Numbered from the stretch's first letter, positions 24,336-33,262 are shown. The stretch: DNA of 50,251 nt from Roseobacter sp. (GCA_024636475.1 JAGXHA010000037.1:1-50251), one strand, 5' to 3'. The notes: generated by a model from the sequence alone, not told the origin. Numbers and translations: made by a program.

Positions 24336-25661
24336 TTACAAGAACACCCGCTCCACAAACCAATACGCGCCGATGACCGCGATCCCGACCGATGCCGGGA
24401 TCGCGACAAACCGTCGATAAGGCTCTGCCGTCTGGCGAAACTGGATCGACAGGAAACATGCCGTAAAGACCAGCGCCATCGGCACAAGGAACAGCGGCAC
24501 GGGGGCCTCCAGCATTTCAGCCACGCTTGGCATCGGCACCACACACAGCAGCAACGCCAACACAGTCGAAACGACATAGAACAATTTTGCGCCATGTGCG
24601 CCGCCCTCGCCGCGCAACACGCGCAGCGCCTGCCAGACACATAAGAACATGATCGCAATGACGGTCAGCTGGCCAATCTCGACCCCGATGTTGAACCCGA
24701 TAAGGGCTGGAATGAACTGATCTTGCGGCAGTCCAAATTCTCCCAATACCGATGCAAAGCCCAACCCGTGCAACAAGCCAAAGCCGAAAATCACCAAAGG
24801 CCGCCAGCGGCTCAGGCCTGAGCTGAAGATATTTTCAACCGCGACATAAACAATCGAGGCGGCAATCAGCGGCTCGACAATTGATCCGGGCACAGTGACC
24901 AGTCCAAGCGCACCAAGCGCCAGTGTCACTGTGTGCGCTGCGGTAAAGGCAGAGACCTGCCAAACCAGCGGCTTGATATGCGTTGACAGAAAAAACAGGC
25001 CCAACACGAACAGGATGTGATCCAGACCCTTGGGCAGAATGTGATCAAAACCCACAGGGATATAGGTCACAAAGGCCTGCCACGCGTTCTGCTGCCCGCC
25101 ACCGCTCAGCACAATTTCAAGGCTTTGTGATCCCCCTTCAAGATAGCCGGTATAGGGTTCTTCCACCCCCTGCTGGCGCAAAACCAGCGCACCCGAACCT
25201 GCTGGCCATGCGACCACAACGCCGCGCGTGTCATTTGGCACGGCTCCTTGCAGCGACCATTCTGCGATGCGCGGCAGTTCGATGTTCACGACTTCGGGAA
25301 CAGTGATGGCGACGCTTTGCAGTTCTACCGGTTCTCCATCGGCGCGCAACAGCGGCAGGCTGTTCCATCTGGCAAGGATCTCAGGTGCTCTGGCCGCAAG
25401 ATCTTCGGGGTTCAGGGCGCGCAAAGCATCGTAATCGTTGGCGTTTTCCGCGTCATCTGTGTCTTCTACCGCATCCAGATCGATCCCGGCCAAAAACGCC
25501 TCAAGATTGATGCGCAGGGTTAAATCGGCCACACCATCCGCAACAGTCAAATCTGCAATCGTTGGCACAACCTCGTGCGCGCGCGCGGTGCCTGTCAGCG
25601 CACTTGACAAAACCAGTGCATAAGCCAGCTTACAGAGGATCAGATAAAAGGTTTTTCGCAT
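24336..25661 (-). CDS. HupE/UreJ-family membrane protein
   Basis: A 441-residue protein with a signal peptide (1-28), an extracytoplasmic beta-rich domain (about 29-190) and a C-terminal HupE/UreJ-type membrane domain. The domain begins with the motif GFDHILPKGLDHILFVLGLFFLS near 204-226, carries HTVTLALGALGL near 243 and FGFGLLHGLGFASVLG near 293-308, and continues with three further hydrophobic segments. HupE/UreJ proteins are proposed nickel or cobalt permeases. Its convergent neighbour ThiE-like ends 14 bases away. It shares its 5' end with the divergent DUF4198 gene, suggesting a common metal-handling role. Confidence 0.82.
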   Translation of the reverse strand: MRKTFYLILCKLAYALVLSSALTGTARAHEVVPTIADLTVADGVADLTLRINLEAFLAGIDLDAVEDTDDAENANDYDALRALNPEDLAARAPEILARWNSLPLLRADGEPVELQSVAITVPEVVNIELPRIAEWSLQGAVPNDTRGVVVAWPAGSGALVLRQQGVEEPYTGYLEGGSQSLEIVLSGGGQQNAWQAFVTYIPVGFDHILPKGLDHILFVLGLFFLSTHIKPLVWQVSAFTAAHTVTLALGALGLVTVPGSIVEPLIAASIVYVAVENIFSSGLSRWRPLVIFGFGLLHGLGFASVLGEFGLPQDQFIPALIGFNIGVEIGQLTVIAIMFLCVWQALRVLRGEGGAHGAKLFYVVSTVLALLLCVVPMPSVAEMLEAPVPLFLVPMALVFTACFLSIQFRQTAEPYRRFVAIPASVGIAVIGAYWFVERVFL

Positions 25662-26475
25662 GTTTATGTCCCGTATTTCACTCGTCCTATGTGGCGCTTT
25701 GGCAGCATCACCCGTCTTCGCCCATGAATTCTGGCTTGAAGCGCCAGAGTATCAAGTGCAGCCCGGCGTGGAAATGACAACCGACATCAAGAACGGAGAA
25801 CTTTTTGTAGGGACCAGCCTCGCCTATTTTCCAAACCGCACCGAACGCTTCGATCTGACGTTTGAAGGCATCACAGTGCCCGTTGCCGGACGCATGGGCG
25901 ACACCCCGGCTTTGCGCATAATATCACCCCCGCGCGACGGGTTGTTGATTGTGGCCCATGAAGCGACAGCCTCGTCACTGACCTACAAAGACTGGGAGAC
26001 TTTCGTCGGGTTTACCGAACACAAGGATTTCAAAACTGCTGTCACCGACCACCGCGCCGCTGGCTACCCCGAGGATAAGGTGCGCGAACGGTATACCCGC
26101 CATTCAAAAGCGTTGATCGCGATTGGTGACGGTCGTGGCAGCGATCAAGCGTTGGGCCTGGAGACCGAATTGACCGCCCTGACAAATCCCTATGATGCCG
26201 ATTTCAATGATGTGATGGAAGTCGCGCTGACCTACGAGGGTGCGCCGCGCAAAGATGTGCAGATCGAGGTCTATGAGAAAACCCCGGAAAAAGAGGTCAC
26301 GGTCACGGTTTACCGCTCCGATGATATGGGCCATCTGACCTTTCCGGTTGTGCCCGGCATGACATATCTGGTCGATTCCGTTGTTCTGCGCCCTGCACCC
26401 GATGTGGACGAGACCGAAACAAGCCCCCAGTGGGAAAGTCTTTGGGCATCTTTGACTTTTGCAGTGCCCGAATAA
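25660..26475 (+). CDS. DUF4198 periplasmic protein
   Basis: A 271-residue exported protein. Residues 1-21 are a signal peptide; the mature protein begins HEFW, the N-terminal motif of DUF4198 proteins, some of which accompany nickel/cobalt transporters (NikK-like). Histidine at the processed N-terminus can bind metal. It has a C-terminal beta-sandwich domain (about 180-260, VEVALTYEGAPRKDVQIEVYEK and VTVYRSDDMGHLTFPV). AAAAGG lies nine bases before the ATG. The start codon overlaps that of the divergent HupE-like gene by two bases, so each promoter must lie inside the other gene. The likely partner is the HupE-like permease. Confidence 0.75.
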   Translation: MFMSRISLVLCGALAASPVFAHEFWLEAPEYQVQPGVEMTTDIKNGELFVGTSLAYFPNRTERFDLTFEGITVPVAGRMGDTPALRIISPPRDGLLIVAHEATASSLTYKDWETFVGFTEHKDFKTAVTDHRAAGYPEDKVRERYTRHSKALIAIGDGRGSDQALGLETELTALTNPYDADFNDVMEVALTYEGAPRKDVQIEVYEKTPEKEVTVTVYRSDDMGHLTFPVVPGMTYLVDSVVLRPAPDVDETETSPQWESLWASLTFAVPE

Positions 26476-26517
26476 GCGTACTTGCGCCTAACCACAGGTC
26501 TGGGCAAAACAGGCGTC

Positions 26518-27402
26518 ATGAAACAGATACCCGAAATTTTATGCATCGGCTCGGTCTTGTGGGACATTATCGGGCGCGCCGAAGTGCCGATGCGTCAGGG
26601 CTCAGACATGCCCGGCCGCATCACCCGCCTGCCCGGTGGCGTGGCCCTCAACATCGCGATGGCGCTGGCCCGCTTTGGTCTTTCGCCTGCCCTCATCAGT
26701 GCGGTGGGCCGCGACGCGGAAGGCAACGAACTGATCGCGGCCTGCCAATTACGCGGATTGAGCACGGAATACGTTTACCGCTCTGATGACCTTCCAACGG
26801 ACAGATATATGGCGGTCGAAGGCAATAACGGCTTGATTGCGGCGATAGCGGACGCCCATTCGCTTGAAGCGGCTGGAGACAAGATTTTACGGCCCTTCGT
26901 GGGCGGCGGCCTGCCGTCTCCCTATCGCGGGGCTGTCGCACTGGATGGCAACCTGACCCTTGATCTGCTCTCTGAGATGGCCCGCAGCCCGCTGCTGTCG
27001 CAGGCCGATTTGCGCGTCGCCCCCGCGAGCCCCGGCAAAGCGATGCGGCTCAGCCCCTTCATGCAAGCCAAACGCGGCACCCTTTACGTGAACCTAGAAG
27101 AGGCCGGCTTGCTGTGCCAAACCAGTTTCGAAACCTCACGCGAAGCTGCCAAGGCGATGCTCGCACGCGGTGCCGTGCGCGCGGTTGTCACCGATGGCGG
27201 CAACCCGGCAAGCGTTGGCCAGTCGGATGGCGTGATCACCCAAGTCCCGCCGCCTGTTTCTGTGACCCGCGTCACTGGTGCTGGCGACACCTTTATGGCC
27301 GCCCACATCGCGGCAGAACTCAAAGGTGCGGCACCAGACGCTGCACTGTCCCAAGCCCTTGCTGCCGCTGCACAATATGTTTCCGGAGAGACTAAAATAT
27401 GA
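26518..27402 (+). CDS. psuK: Pseudouridine kinase (PfkB family)
   Basis: A 294-residue sugar/nucleoside kinase of the PfkB (ribokinase) family. The N-terminal GSVLWDIIGRAEVPM block, the GGVALNIAMALARFG segment (about 40-54) and the C-terminal signature VTGAGDTFMAA near 264-274 with the catalytic Asp are present. The psuG gene follows with an ATGA overlap (27399-27402), so the pair should convert pseudouridine to its 5'-phosphate and then to uracil and ribose 5-phosphate. The start at 26518 is favoured over the TTG at 26482 because it aligns with the family N-terminus. The residue before GAGD is Thr rather than the usual Asp-Thr, a minor variant. Confidence 0.85.
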   Translation: MKQIPEILCIGSVLWDIIGRAEVPMRQGSDMPGRITRLPGGVALNIAMALARFGLSPALISAVGRDAEGNELIAACQLRGLSTEYVYRSDDLPTDRYMAVEGNNGLIAAIADAHSLEAAGDKILRPFVGGGLPSPYRGAVALDGNLTLDLLSEMARSPLLSQADLRVAPASPGKAMRLSPFMQAKRGTLYVNLEEAGLLCQTSFETSREAAKAMLARGAVRAVVTDGGNPASVGQSDGVITQVPPPVSVTRVTGAGDTFMAAHIAAELKGAAPDAALSQALAAAAQYVSGETKI

Positions 27403-28313
27403 TCCCCCTGTACCGCTCTGCCGAAGTCGCTGCTGCCCATAAAAACGGCACGCCCATTGTGGCGCTGGAAAGCACCATCATCACCCATGGCATGCCTTAT
27501 CCGCAAAACCTTGATGTCGCCCGTCAGGTCGAGGCAGATATTCGCGCGGCAGGTGCGACGCCCGCGACAATCGCGGTCATCGACGGTCACCTTCACATCG
27601 GGCTGGAGAATGAACAGCTCAGCGCATTGGCGCAGGCCAAGGGCGTTGCAAAACTATCGCGCGCCGACATGGCCGCGTGCATCGCGACGGGCCGCACCGG
27701 GGCGACAACTGTGGCGGCCACGATGATCGCCGCACATCTTGCGGGCATCTCCGTTTTTGCGACAGGCGGAATCGGCGGCGTCCACAAAGGCGCTGAAAAC
27801 ACATTCGACATCTCTGCCGATCTGCTGGAACTCGCCCAAACCCCTGTCACCGTTGTCGCCGCCGGAGCCAAGGCAATTCTGGACGTCGCCAAAACCCTTG
27901 AAGTCCTGGAAACCCAAGGCGTGCCCGTCATTACCTTTGGCCAAGACAGCTTTCCCGCGTTCTGGAGCAGCACATCACCGTTGAAATCCCCATTGCGCAT
28001 GGATGATCCGGTAAAAATCGCTGCAGCGCACCGCATCCGCGCTGAACTGGGCCTGCCCGGCGGCCAGCTTGTCGCAAACCCGATCCCCGCCGCCGCTGAA
28101 ATTCCGGCAGCCGACCTTGCCCCCATCATAGCGACGGCCCAAAAGGACGCCAGCACCCATGGGATCACCGGAAAAGCGGTCACACCCTATCTGCTGCAAC
28201 GGATTTTCGAATTGACCGAGGGGCGTTCCCTGACGGCAAACATTGCGCTGGTGCGCAACAACGCGCGCCTGGCGTCCAAAATTGCAGCGGCGCTGGCGCT
28301 GAACACAGCCTGA
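27399..28313 (+). CDS. psuG: Pseudouridine-5'-phosphate glycosidase
   Basis: A 304-residue C-glycosidase reversing pseudouridine 5'-phosphate to uracil and ribose 5-phosphate. The family is recognised by VALESTIITHGMPYPQN near 21-37, GRTGATTVAATMIAAHLAG near 103-121, FATGGIGGVHKGAENTFDIS near 125-144, and the C-terminal ALVRNNARLASKIAAAL. The length matches. The start overlaps the psuK stop, so the two genes are translationally coupled. It is cytoplasmic and probably serves salvage of pseudouridine released from RNA turnover. Confidence 0.93.
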   Translation: MIPLYRSAEVAAAHKNGTPIVALESTIITHGMPYPQNLDVARQVEADIRAAGATPATIAVIDGHLHIGLENEQLSALAQAKGVAKLSRADMAACIATGRTGATTVAATMIAAHLAGISVFATGGIGGVHKGAENTFDISADLLELAQTPVTVVAAGAKAILDVAKTLEVLETQGVPVITFGQDSFPAFWSSTSPLKSPLRMDDPVKIAAAHRIRAELGLPGGQLVANPIPAAAEIPAADLAPIIATAQKDASTHGITGKAVTPYLLQRIFELTEGRSLTANIALVRNNARLASKIAAALALNTA

Positions 28314-28399
28314 TGCCTAAAAATAACGCATTCTCCATTGTAGCGCCCTTTCAAAGCACTTACCTCAAATATGTTGATTCACTGGAATAAAACATCACC

Positions 28400-29143
28400 A
28401 TGACCACGCCGTTTACGCCTCCCACTCCGCCGCCCCTACCGCGCAGAACCATGTTTGGGCGCTTGCGTGCAGCGTTTTTGACGGGTCTTGTCGTGATCGC
28501 ACCCGTCGGCCTGACGATATGGCTGATCTGGAGCGTTGTAGGCTGGATCGACGGCATTGTGTTGCCAATGGTGCCGCTGGCCTATCACCCCGACCGCCTG
28601 ATCCAGACCTATTTCGGGCTTGATCCGTCGTCGCAAATCAACGTGCGCGGCATCGGTGTGATCATCTTTTTGCTGTTTACCATCTTCGTGGGATGGCTGG
28701 CCAAGGGCATCATAGGTCGCTCCTTTATCCGCTTTGGCGAAGGATTGGTGCAACGCACGCCTGTCGTGCGCACGATCTACTCCGGTATCAAACAAATCTC
28801 CGAGACGATCTTTGCTCAAGGCGAACGCAGCTTTGAAACGGCTTGCATGGTTGAATACCCGCGCCCCGGAGCGTGGGCGCTTGGGTTTATTTCGATTGTG
28901 GCCAAAGGCGAAGTTGCACGTCGCGTGGGCATTGAAAAGGAACTGGTCGGCGTGTTCATTCCCACAACACCAAACCCGACATCCGGATTCCTGCTCTTCT
29001 TCCCGCGCAAAGATGTGATCGAACTGGATATGACCGTGGAAGATGCGGCCAAACTGGTGATCTCGGCGGGGCTTGTGTACCCGCCCGAGAGGCCAGTGCC
29101 CGCTGAAGCTACCGCCGGCACCGGAGCACGGATCAAACCCTAA
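28400..29143 (+). CDS. DUF502 family membrane protein
   Basis: A 247-residue inner-membrane protein of the DUF502 family. It has a Pro-rich cytoplasmic N-terminus (TPPTPPPLPRR), two membrane segments (about 26-55 and 85-105) and a soluble C-terminal domain with the family block RTPVVRTIYSGIKQISETI near 118-136 and the GVFIPTTPNPTSGFLLFFP block near 184-202. Function unknown. It lies downstream of psuG with a gap of 86 bases. Its stop codon overlaps that of the convergent patatin gene (CTAA). Confidence 0.86.
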   Translation: MTTPFTPPTPPPLPRRTMFGRLRAAFLTGLVVIAPVGLTIWLIWSVVGWIDGIVLPMVPLAYHPDRLIQTYFGLDPSSQINVRGIGVIIFLLFTIFVGWLAKGIIGRSFIRFGEGLVQRTPVVRTIYSGIKQISETIFAQGERSFETACMVEYPRPGAWALGFISIVAKGEVARRVGIEKELVGVFIPTTPNPTSGFLLFFPRKDVIELDMTVEDAAKLVISAGLVYPPERPVPAEATAGTGARIKP

Positions 29144-30171
29144 TTGAACATCTTTTCAAGATCGACCGTGCTACGCTTGCCCACATGGTCGATGTCATCC
29201 CGCAAAAACTGCTCCGCCGCAACGCGCCCTGCTTGCTTGAGTGCGGAAATGACCGCTGGATTGGGCACCGTTTTTGTAGCGGTGGACAGTTTTGACATCA
29301 TGTCATCATCGGCAATCATGTGAACGCGCACCCGGTTCATCTGGCCTTCGTTGAGCCTGCCCGCGTCTAACAGGCGCTGCACAAACTCAATCGCGCGCAA
29401 TTCGCGCAGCAAGCTTGAGTTGAAGCTGATTTCATTGATGCGGTTTTGGATCTCCGTGGAGCTGTTGGGCAGCTTATCGCGCACCAGGGGGTTGATATTG
29501 ATGATCACAATGTCGGCCGGAAGATCCGGCGCAAAGAGCGGAAACAACGCAGGATTTCCAGTATAGCCGCCATCCCAATACGCCTCGACGCGCCCTGTTT
29601 TTGGATCTTCGATTTCGACTGCCTGGAAAAGCGTGGGCAAACACGCAGACGCCAAGAGCGCGTCCGGGCCGATCTCCTCGCCTTGGAATACTTTGATCTT
29701 GCCGTTCCGCACATTCGTCGCACTTACGAAAAAATGTGGGGCCTGCTGACCGCAAACCAGATCATAGTTGAATTTCTCGACGATCTCGCGAAGCGGATTT
29801 TTATAGACCGGTCCGTAATCATAGGGCGATACAATCCGCGTCATCGCATTGCCCACGGCAACGGGCCAGCTCTGCTCAATCGCTTTGCTAAGCGCTGCAA
29901 TCCCAAACGGCGCCATCCATTCCGAAAGACGCAGATCACGCACCCCTGCGACTTTCTCCCACAACCAATCCAGGTTGTCGCGCGCCCCCTGACGGCCACC
30001 AATAATCATCCCTGACTTGATAGCAGCCCCGTTCAAGGCGCCTGCCGAAGTGCCCGAGATTGCTGAAATCTCAAGCGCGTCCTCTTCAAGCAACCGGTCA
30101 AGCACGCCCCATGTATAGGCCCCATGTGCACCGCCCCCTTGAAGGGCAAGATTGATCTGCTTCTTTTTCAT
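29140..30171 (-). CDS. Patatin-like phospholipase
   Basis: A 343-residue serine lipid hydrolase of the patatin family. The oxyanion-hole GGGAHG lies at residues 12-17, the nucleophile elbow GTSAG at 40-44 (Ser42), and the catalytic Asp in DGGYTGNP near 200-210, so both catalytic residues are visible. There is no signal peptide or transmembrane segment; the protein is expected in the cytoplasm or loosely membrane associated. The C-terminal part (RELRAIEFVQRLLDAGRL and onward) is helical. The substrate is unknown. It overlaps the stop of DUF502 (convergent); a repeat pair separates it from bdhA upstream. Confidence 0.9.
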   Translation of the reverse strand: MKKKQINLALQGGGAHGAYTWGVLDRLLEEDALEISAISGTSAGALNGAAIKSGMIIGGRQGARDNLDWLWEKVAGVRDLRLSEWMAPFGIAALSKAIEQSWPVAVGNAMTRIVSPYDYGPVYKNPLREIVEKFNYDLVCGQQAPHFFVSATNVRNGKIKVFQGEEIGPDALLASACLPTLFQAVEIEDPKTGRVEAYWDGGYTGNPALFPLFAPDLPADIVIININPLVRDKLPNSSTEIQNRINEISFNSSLLRELRAIEFVQRLLDAGRLNEGQMNRVRVHMIADDDMMSKLSTATKTVPNPAVISALKQAGRVAAEQFLRDDIDHVGKRSTVDLEKMFN

Positions 30172-30198
30172 AGCACCGTGCTGCCTTGGTTCCCAAAG

Positions 30199-30292
30199 AG
30201 CCGCCTCCGGCGGGGATATTTAAGAGCCAGAGAATGAAAGACACCCGGAGTCTCTTCTCTGGCTCTCAAATGTCCTCGCCGAAGGCATAAGA
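30199..30292. repeat. Copy C: facing pair of the intergenic repeat
   Basis: Two copies face each other. The left one (30199-30240, minus) contains GAGCCAGAGAA and a GCCTCCGGC stem; the right one (30255-30292, plus) has CTCTGGCTCTCAAATG followed by TCCTCGCCGAAGGCATAA. GAGCCAGAGAA and TTCTCTGGCTC are perfect complements, so the whole unit can form a large hairpin. It lies between the ends of patatin (5' side) and bdhA (3' side), both on the minus strand, and may act as a terminator. Confidence 0.65.
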
Positions 30293-30296
30293 ATTC

Positions 30297-31082
30297 TTAA
30301 AGCGCGGTCCAGCCGCCATCAACGCTTAGCGTTGTGCCCGTGATCTGTGCTGCGGCATCCGAACACAGGAAGGTAGCTGTCTGGCCCAGCTGCTCGACAG
30401 TTGCGAATTCTTTGCTGGGCTGGCGTTCAAGCATGACGTTTTTAATCACGTCTTCGCGGCTCATGTCATATTCCTTCATGGTATCGGGGATTTGGTTTTC
30501 CACGATGTCGGTCAGAACATAGCCCGGGCAGATGGCATTGCAGGTAATAGGCTCTTTCGCGGTCTCAAGTGCTGTGACTTTGGTCAGCCCGACGATGCCA
30601 TGTTTAGCCGCGACATAGGCCGATTTGAAGGGCGAGGCTGTCAAGCCATGGGCAGACGAGATATTGATCACGCGGCCCCAGCCCGCCTTGCGCATCATCG
30701 GCAAAGCGATGGCCGAGGTGTGGAACGCCGAGCTGAGGTTGATTGCCAGGATCGCATCCCATTTCGCCATCGGGAAATCCGGGATTGGTGCCACATGCTG
30801 AATGCCTGCGTTATTTACCAATATGTCGCATTTCTTTGCATCTACGATCAGCTGCCTGCATTCGTCGGCTTTGGACATGTCCGCTTTAATATAGCGTGCC
30901 GTTACACCAGTTTCCTTGGCGATCTCTTCGGCGATGGCGTGGTCTTCGTCGCGGTCAGTAAACGAGTTCAGCACAACGTCGGCTCCAGCCCGCGCAAATG
31001 CCCACGCAATGCCAAGGCCGATGCCTGAATTGGATCCCGTAATGACGGCAGTTTTTCCCGAAAGGTCGATGGTATAGGCCAT
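30297..31082 (-). CDS. bdhA: 3-hydroxybutyrate dehydrogenase (SDR)
   Basis: A 261-residue short-chain dehydrogenase interconverting 3-hydroxybutyrate and acetoacetate with NAD+, used in polyhydroxybutyrate breakdown. The cofactor motif TGSNSGIGLG is at residues 15-24, NNAGIQHV near 89-96, and the Ser...YVAAKHG catalytic pair near 139-155. The C-terminus ITGTTLSVDGGW is the usual end of this enzyme. The start at 31082 follows GGAGAACACC; the frame to 31133 would add 17 doubtful residues. It is a single gene, with the repeat pair downstream and a candidate small RNA on the same strand upstream. Confidence 0.92.
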   Translation of the reverse strand: MAYTIDLSGKTAVITGSNSGIGLGIAWAFARAGADVVLNSFTDRDEDHAIAEEIAKETGVTARYIKADMSKADECRQLIVDAKKCDILVNNAGIQHVAPIPDFPMAKWDAILAINLSSAFHTSAIALPMMRKAGWGRVINISSAHGLTASPFKSAYVAAKHGIVGLTKVTALETAKEPITCNAICPGYVLTDIVENQIPDTMKEYDMSREDVIKNVMLERQPSKEFATVEQLGQTATFLCSDAAAQITGTTLSVDGGWTAL

Positions 31083-31207
31083 GGTGTTCTCCAGCGTTTT
31101 CTGAGACTGCATCATGTAGCGCGCTGCCGGCAAAGAAAACGCCTAAATGCTTTCGAAAACCTCGACCGACCCGGCATGACAACGTAGATCGCCGCCGGAA
31201 AGCAGGC

Positions 31208-31284
31208 AAAAAAAAACGTCCGCACGAGGCGGACGCTAAGTTATTGAGGCAGGTTTCATACAGGCAAGAAACCTATCGAGCAGT
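31208..31284 (-). ncRNA. Candidate small RNA upstream of bdhA
   Basis: A minus-strand unit of about 77 bases. It has a promoter (31291-31319), an expected start near 31284, a 7-bp stem (GAAACCT at 31268-31274 with AGGTTTC at 31251-31257, loop of 10) and an intrinsic terminator: CGTCCGC/GCGGACG stem (31217-31235), then nine T (A-run 31208-31216). It contains no start codon followed by a plausible reading frame. Such a complete promoter-hairpin-terminator unit in a divergent intergenic region is typical of a trans-acting sRNA. Its target is unknown; the neighbouring bdhA or the peptide-binding protein are possible. It could alternatively be an attenuator leader of bdhA, with read-through. Confidence 0.6.
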
Positions 31285-31290
31285 GATGTC

Positions 31291-31319
31291 TTTATACGCA
31301 AACCTGCGCCGAAATCCAA
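31291..31319 (-). promoter_or_regulatory. Promoter of the candidate small RNA
   Basis: On the minus strand TTGGAT (31319-31314) and TATAAA (31296-31291) are separated by exactly 17 bases, giving a -10 that matches five of six consensus bases. Confidence 0.55.
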
Positions 31320-31398
31320 GCTTAAAGTTTGCTACCTCCAGTCTGCAGCGTTAAGACTTGAGCTAAGAAAACAAGGGCAGAACAGGATTGTTTCGAAA

Positions 31399-33219
31399 AT
31401 GGCGTCATATTTTTTCCAAACCTGTCGGGCAGTTGCGGCTGTTTCTTCACTGATTCTCTGGGTGGGCAGTGCACAGGCTGAACCCACGCACGGGATATCT
31501 ATGTATGGCTCCCCCGCGTTGCCACAGGATTTTGTGTCCCTGCCCTATGCGAACCCGGATGCGCCCAAGGGCGGCGCAATCGTGCTTGGCAACACCGGCG
31601 GCTTTGACAGCCTTAATCCATTTGTGCGCAAAGGCACCTCACCTTGGCAGCTTCCTTTTTTCACACATGAGACGCTGATGGGCAGATCCTGGGACGAACC
31701 GTTCTCGCTTTATGGTCTTTTGGCCGAATCGATTGAGGTTGCAGAGGACCGATCCTGGGTCGAATTCACCCTTCGGCCCGAGGCACGTTTTGCCGATGGC
31801 ACGCCCGTGACCCCCGAAGATGTGATCTTTAGCTACGACCTGCTCGGGGCGGAGGGGCACCCCCGCTATCACGGCTTGCGTGCGCAAATTGAAAGCATGA
31901 CCCAAACTGGTCCGCGCCGGGTGCGGATGGCGTTCAATACTGAAAACCGCGAACTCGCCCTGCTGGCTGGCATGCGCCCCATTCTAAGCAAAGCGCAATG
32001 GGAAGGCCGCGATTTCGCCAATGCGCCGCTGGCTGATATTCCCTTGGGTTCCGGCCCCTATACAGTCACTGACTATCAGGCTGGCCGACAGGTGACCTTG
32101 ACGCGCAACCCCGATTATTGGGGCAAAGATGTACCGTTTCGGCGTGGCACCCATAACATTGACCAGATCAAGCTAGATTTTTACGGCGATGCCAACGTGC
32201 TGTTCGAGGCGTTCAAGGCCGGAGAAATCTCGGCCATCCGCGAATTCAACGCGGAAACCTGGACAACCCAGTATGATTTCCCCGCCGTCCAGCGCGGCGA
32301 TGTGGTTAAATCCACCTTTTCCCATAACAAGCCCTCGGGCATGACCGGGTTTGTGATGAATACCCGCCGCCCGCCTTTTGACGACATCGGCGTGCGTGAC
32401 GCGATGATCGAAGCCTTCAACTTTGAGTTTATCAATGAGACCCTGACAGGCGGCGCGCAGCCACGGATCACATCCTACTTCTCGAATTCGCCGCTGGCGA
32501 TGGCGGATGGTCCGGCAACCGGGCGCGTAGCGGAGCTGCTGGCCCCCTTCAAAGACAGCCTTCCCGCTGGCGCGCTTGAGGGGTATGCCTTGCCCGTCTC
32601 TGACGGGTCTGCGCGAAACCGTTCGGGCATTCGCGCGGCAATGCAGGCACTTGAGGCAGCTGGCTTTAGCGCCCAAGACGGCACCATGCGCGACAGTGCA
32701 GGCACGCCATTGGCCTTTTCGATCCTGATGTCCAAGGGCAGCACCGAAAACATGGCCATTGCCGAACTTTATATTCAGGCGCTGAAACGGCTGGGGATCG
32801 ACGTGACCGTAGATGCCGTGGATGATGCCCAATTTGTGGCGCGCAGTGCAGATTTCGACTTTGACATGGCTGTTTTCCGGCGCGCCTTGTCGTTGAGCCC
32901 CGGCAACGAACAGCGCTATTACTGGGGGTCAGAGGCCGCAGACCAGCCCGGCAGCCGCAACATGATGGGGGCCAAGTCCCAGGCTATCGATGCGATGATC
33001 GACACCATGGTCAGCGCCACCAGCACACAGGACTTCACCGCCGCGACGCAAGCCTTGGACCGCGCCCTGACCGCAGGGCGTTATGTCGTCCCGTTTTGGC
33101 AGTTTACCCAAGACCGCATCGCGCATATCGCCGAAATGAAATATCCCGACCATGTGCCGCTTTACGGTGACGGGCCGAACTATATGCCAGAAGTATGGTG
33201 GATCGATCCGGGTCAGTGA
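31399..33219 (+). CDS. Extracellular solute-binding protein family 5 (YejA-like)
   Basis: A 606-residue periplasmic peptide-binding protein of ABC transporters. A signal peptide covers residues 1-27 (cleavage after AQA). The protein begins with HGISMYGSPALP and then PKGGAIVLGNTGGFDSLNPFVRKG, the oligopeptide-binding start; SBP_bac_5 blocks follow (FTLRPEARFADGTPVTPEDVIFSYDLL near 116-142, DIPLGSGPYTVTDYQAGRQVTLTRNPDYWGK near 213-243). Large YejA-type proteins bind microcins and peptides. No permease or ATPase genes follow: the next gene is on the other strand, so it is an orphan that must pair with a transporter elsewhere. Confidence 0.9.
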   Translation: MASYFFQTCRAVAAVSSLILWVGSAQAEPTHGISMYGSPALPQDFVSLPYANPDAPKGGAIVLGNTGGFDSLNPFVRKGTSPWQLPFFTHETLMGRSWDEPFSLYGLLAESIEVAEDRSWVEFTLRPEARFADGTPVTPEDVIFSYDLLGAEGHPRYHGLRAQIESMTQTGPRRVRMAFNTENRELALLAGMRPILSKAQWEGRDFANAPLADIPLGSGPYTVTDYQAGRQVTLTRNPDYWGKDVPFRRGTHNIDQIKLDFYGDANVLFEAFKAGEISAIREFNAETWTTQYDFPAVQRGDVVKSTFSHNKPSGMTGFVMNTRRPPFDDIGVRDAMIEAFNFEFINETLTGGAQPRITSYFSNSPLAMADGPATGRVAELLAPFKDSLPAGALEGYALPVSDGSARNRSGIRAAMQALEAAGFSAQDGTMRDSAGTPLAFSILMSKGSTENMAIAELYIQALKRLGIDVTVDAVDDAQFVARSADFDFDMAVFRRALSLSPGNEQRYYWGSEAADQPGSRNMMGAKSQAIDAMIDTMVSATSTQDFTAATQALDRALTAGRYVVPFWQFTQDRIAHIAEMKYPDHVPLYGDGPNYMPEVWWIDPGQ

Positions 33220-33237
33220 GGGACAAAGGTTATTCGC

Positions 33238-33262
33238 GGGCCAACGTATCACATGTTGGCCC
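33238..33262. terminator. Bidirectional hairpin between convergent genes
   Basis: GGGCCAAC (33238-33245) pairs with GTTGGCCC (33255-33262) around a 9-base loop. It lies between the solute-binding protein gene and the convergent XRE-cupin gene. The T-tail is poor, so it may work with Rho. Confidence 0.55.
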
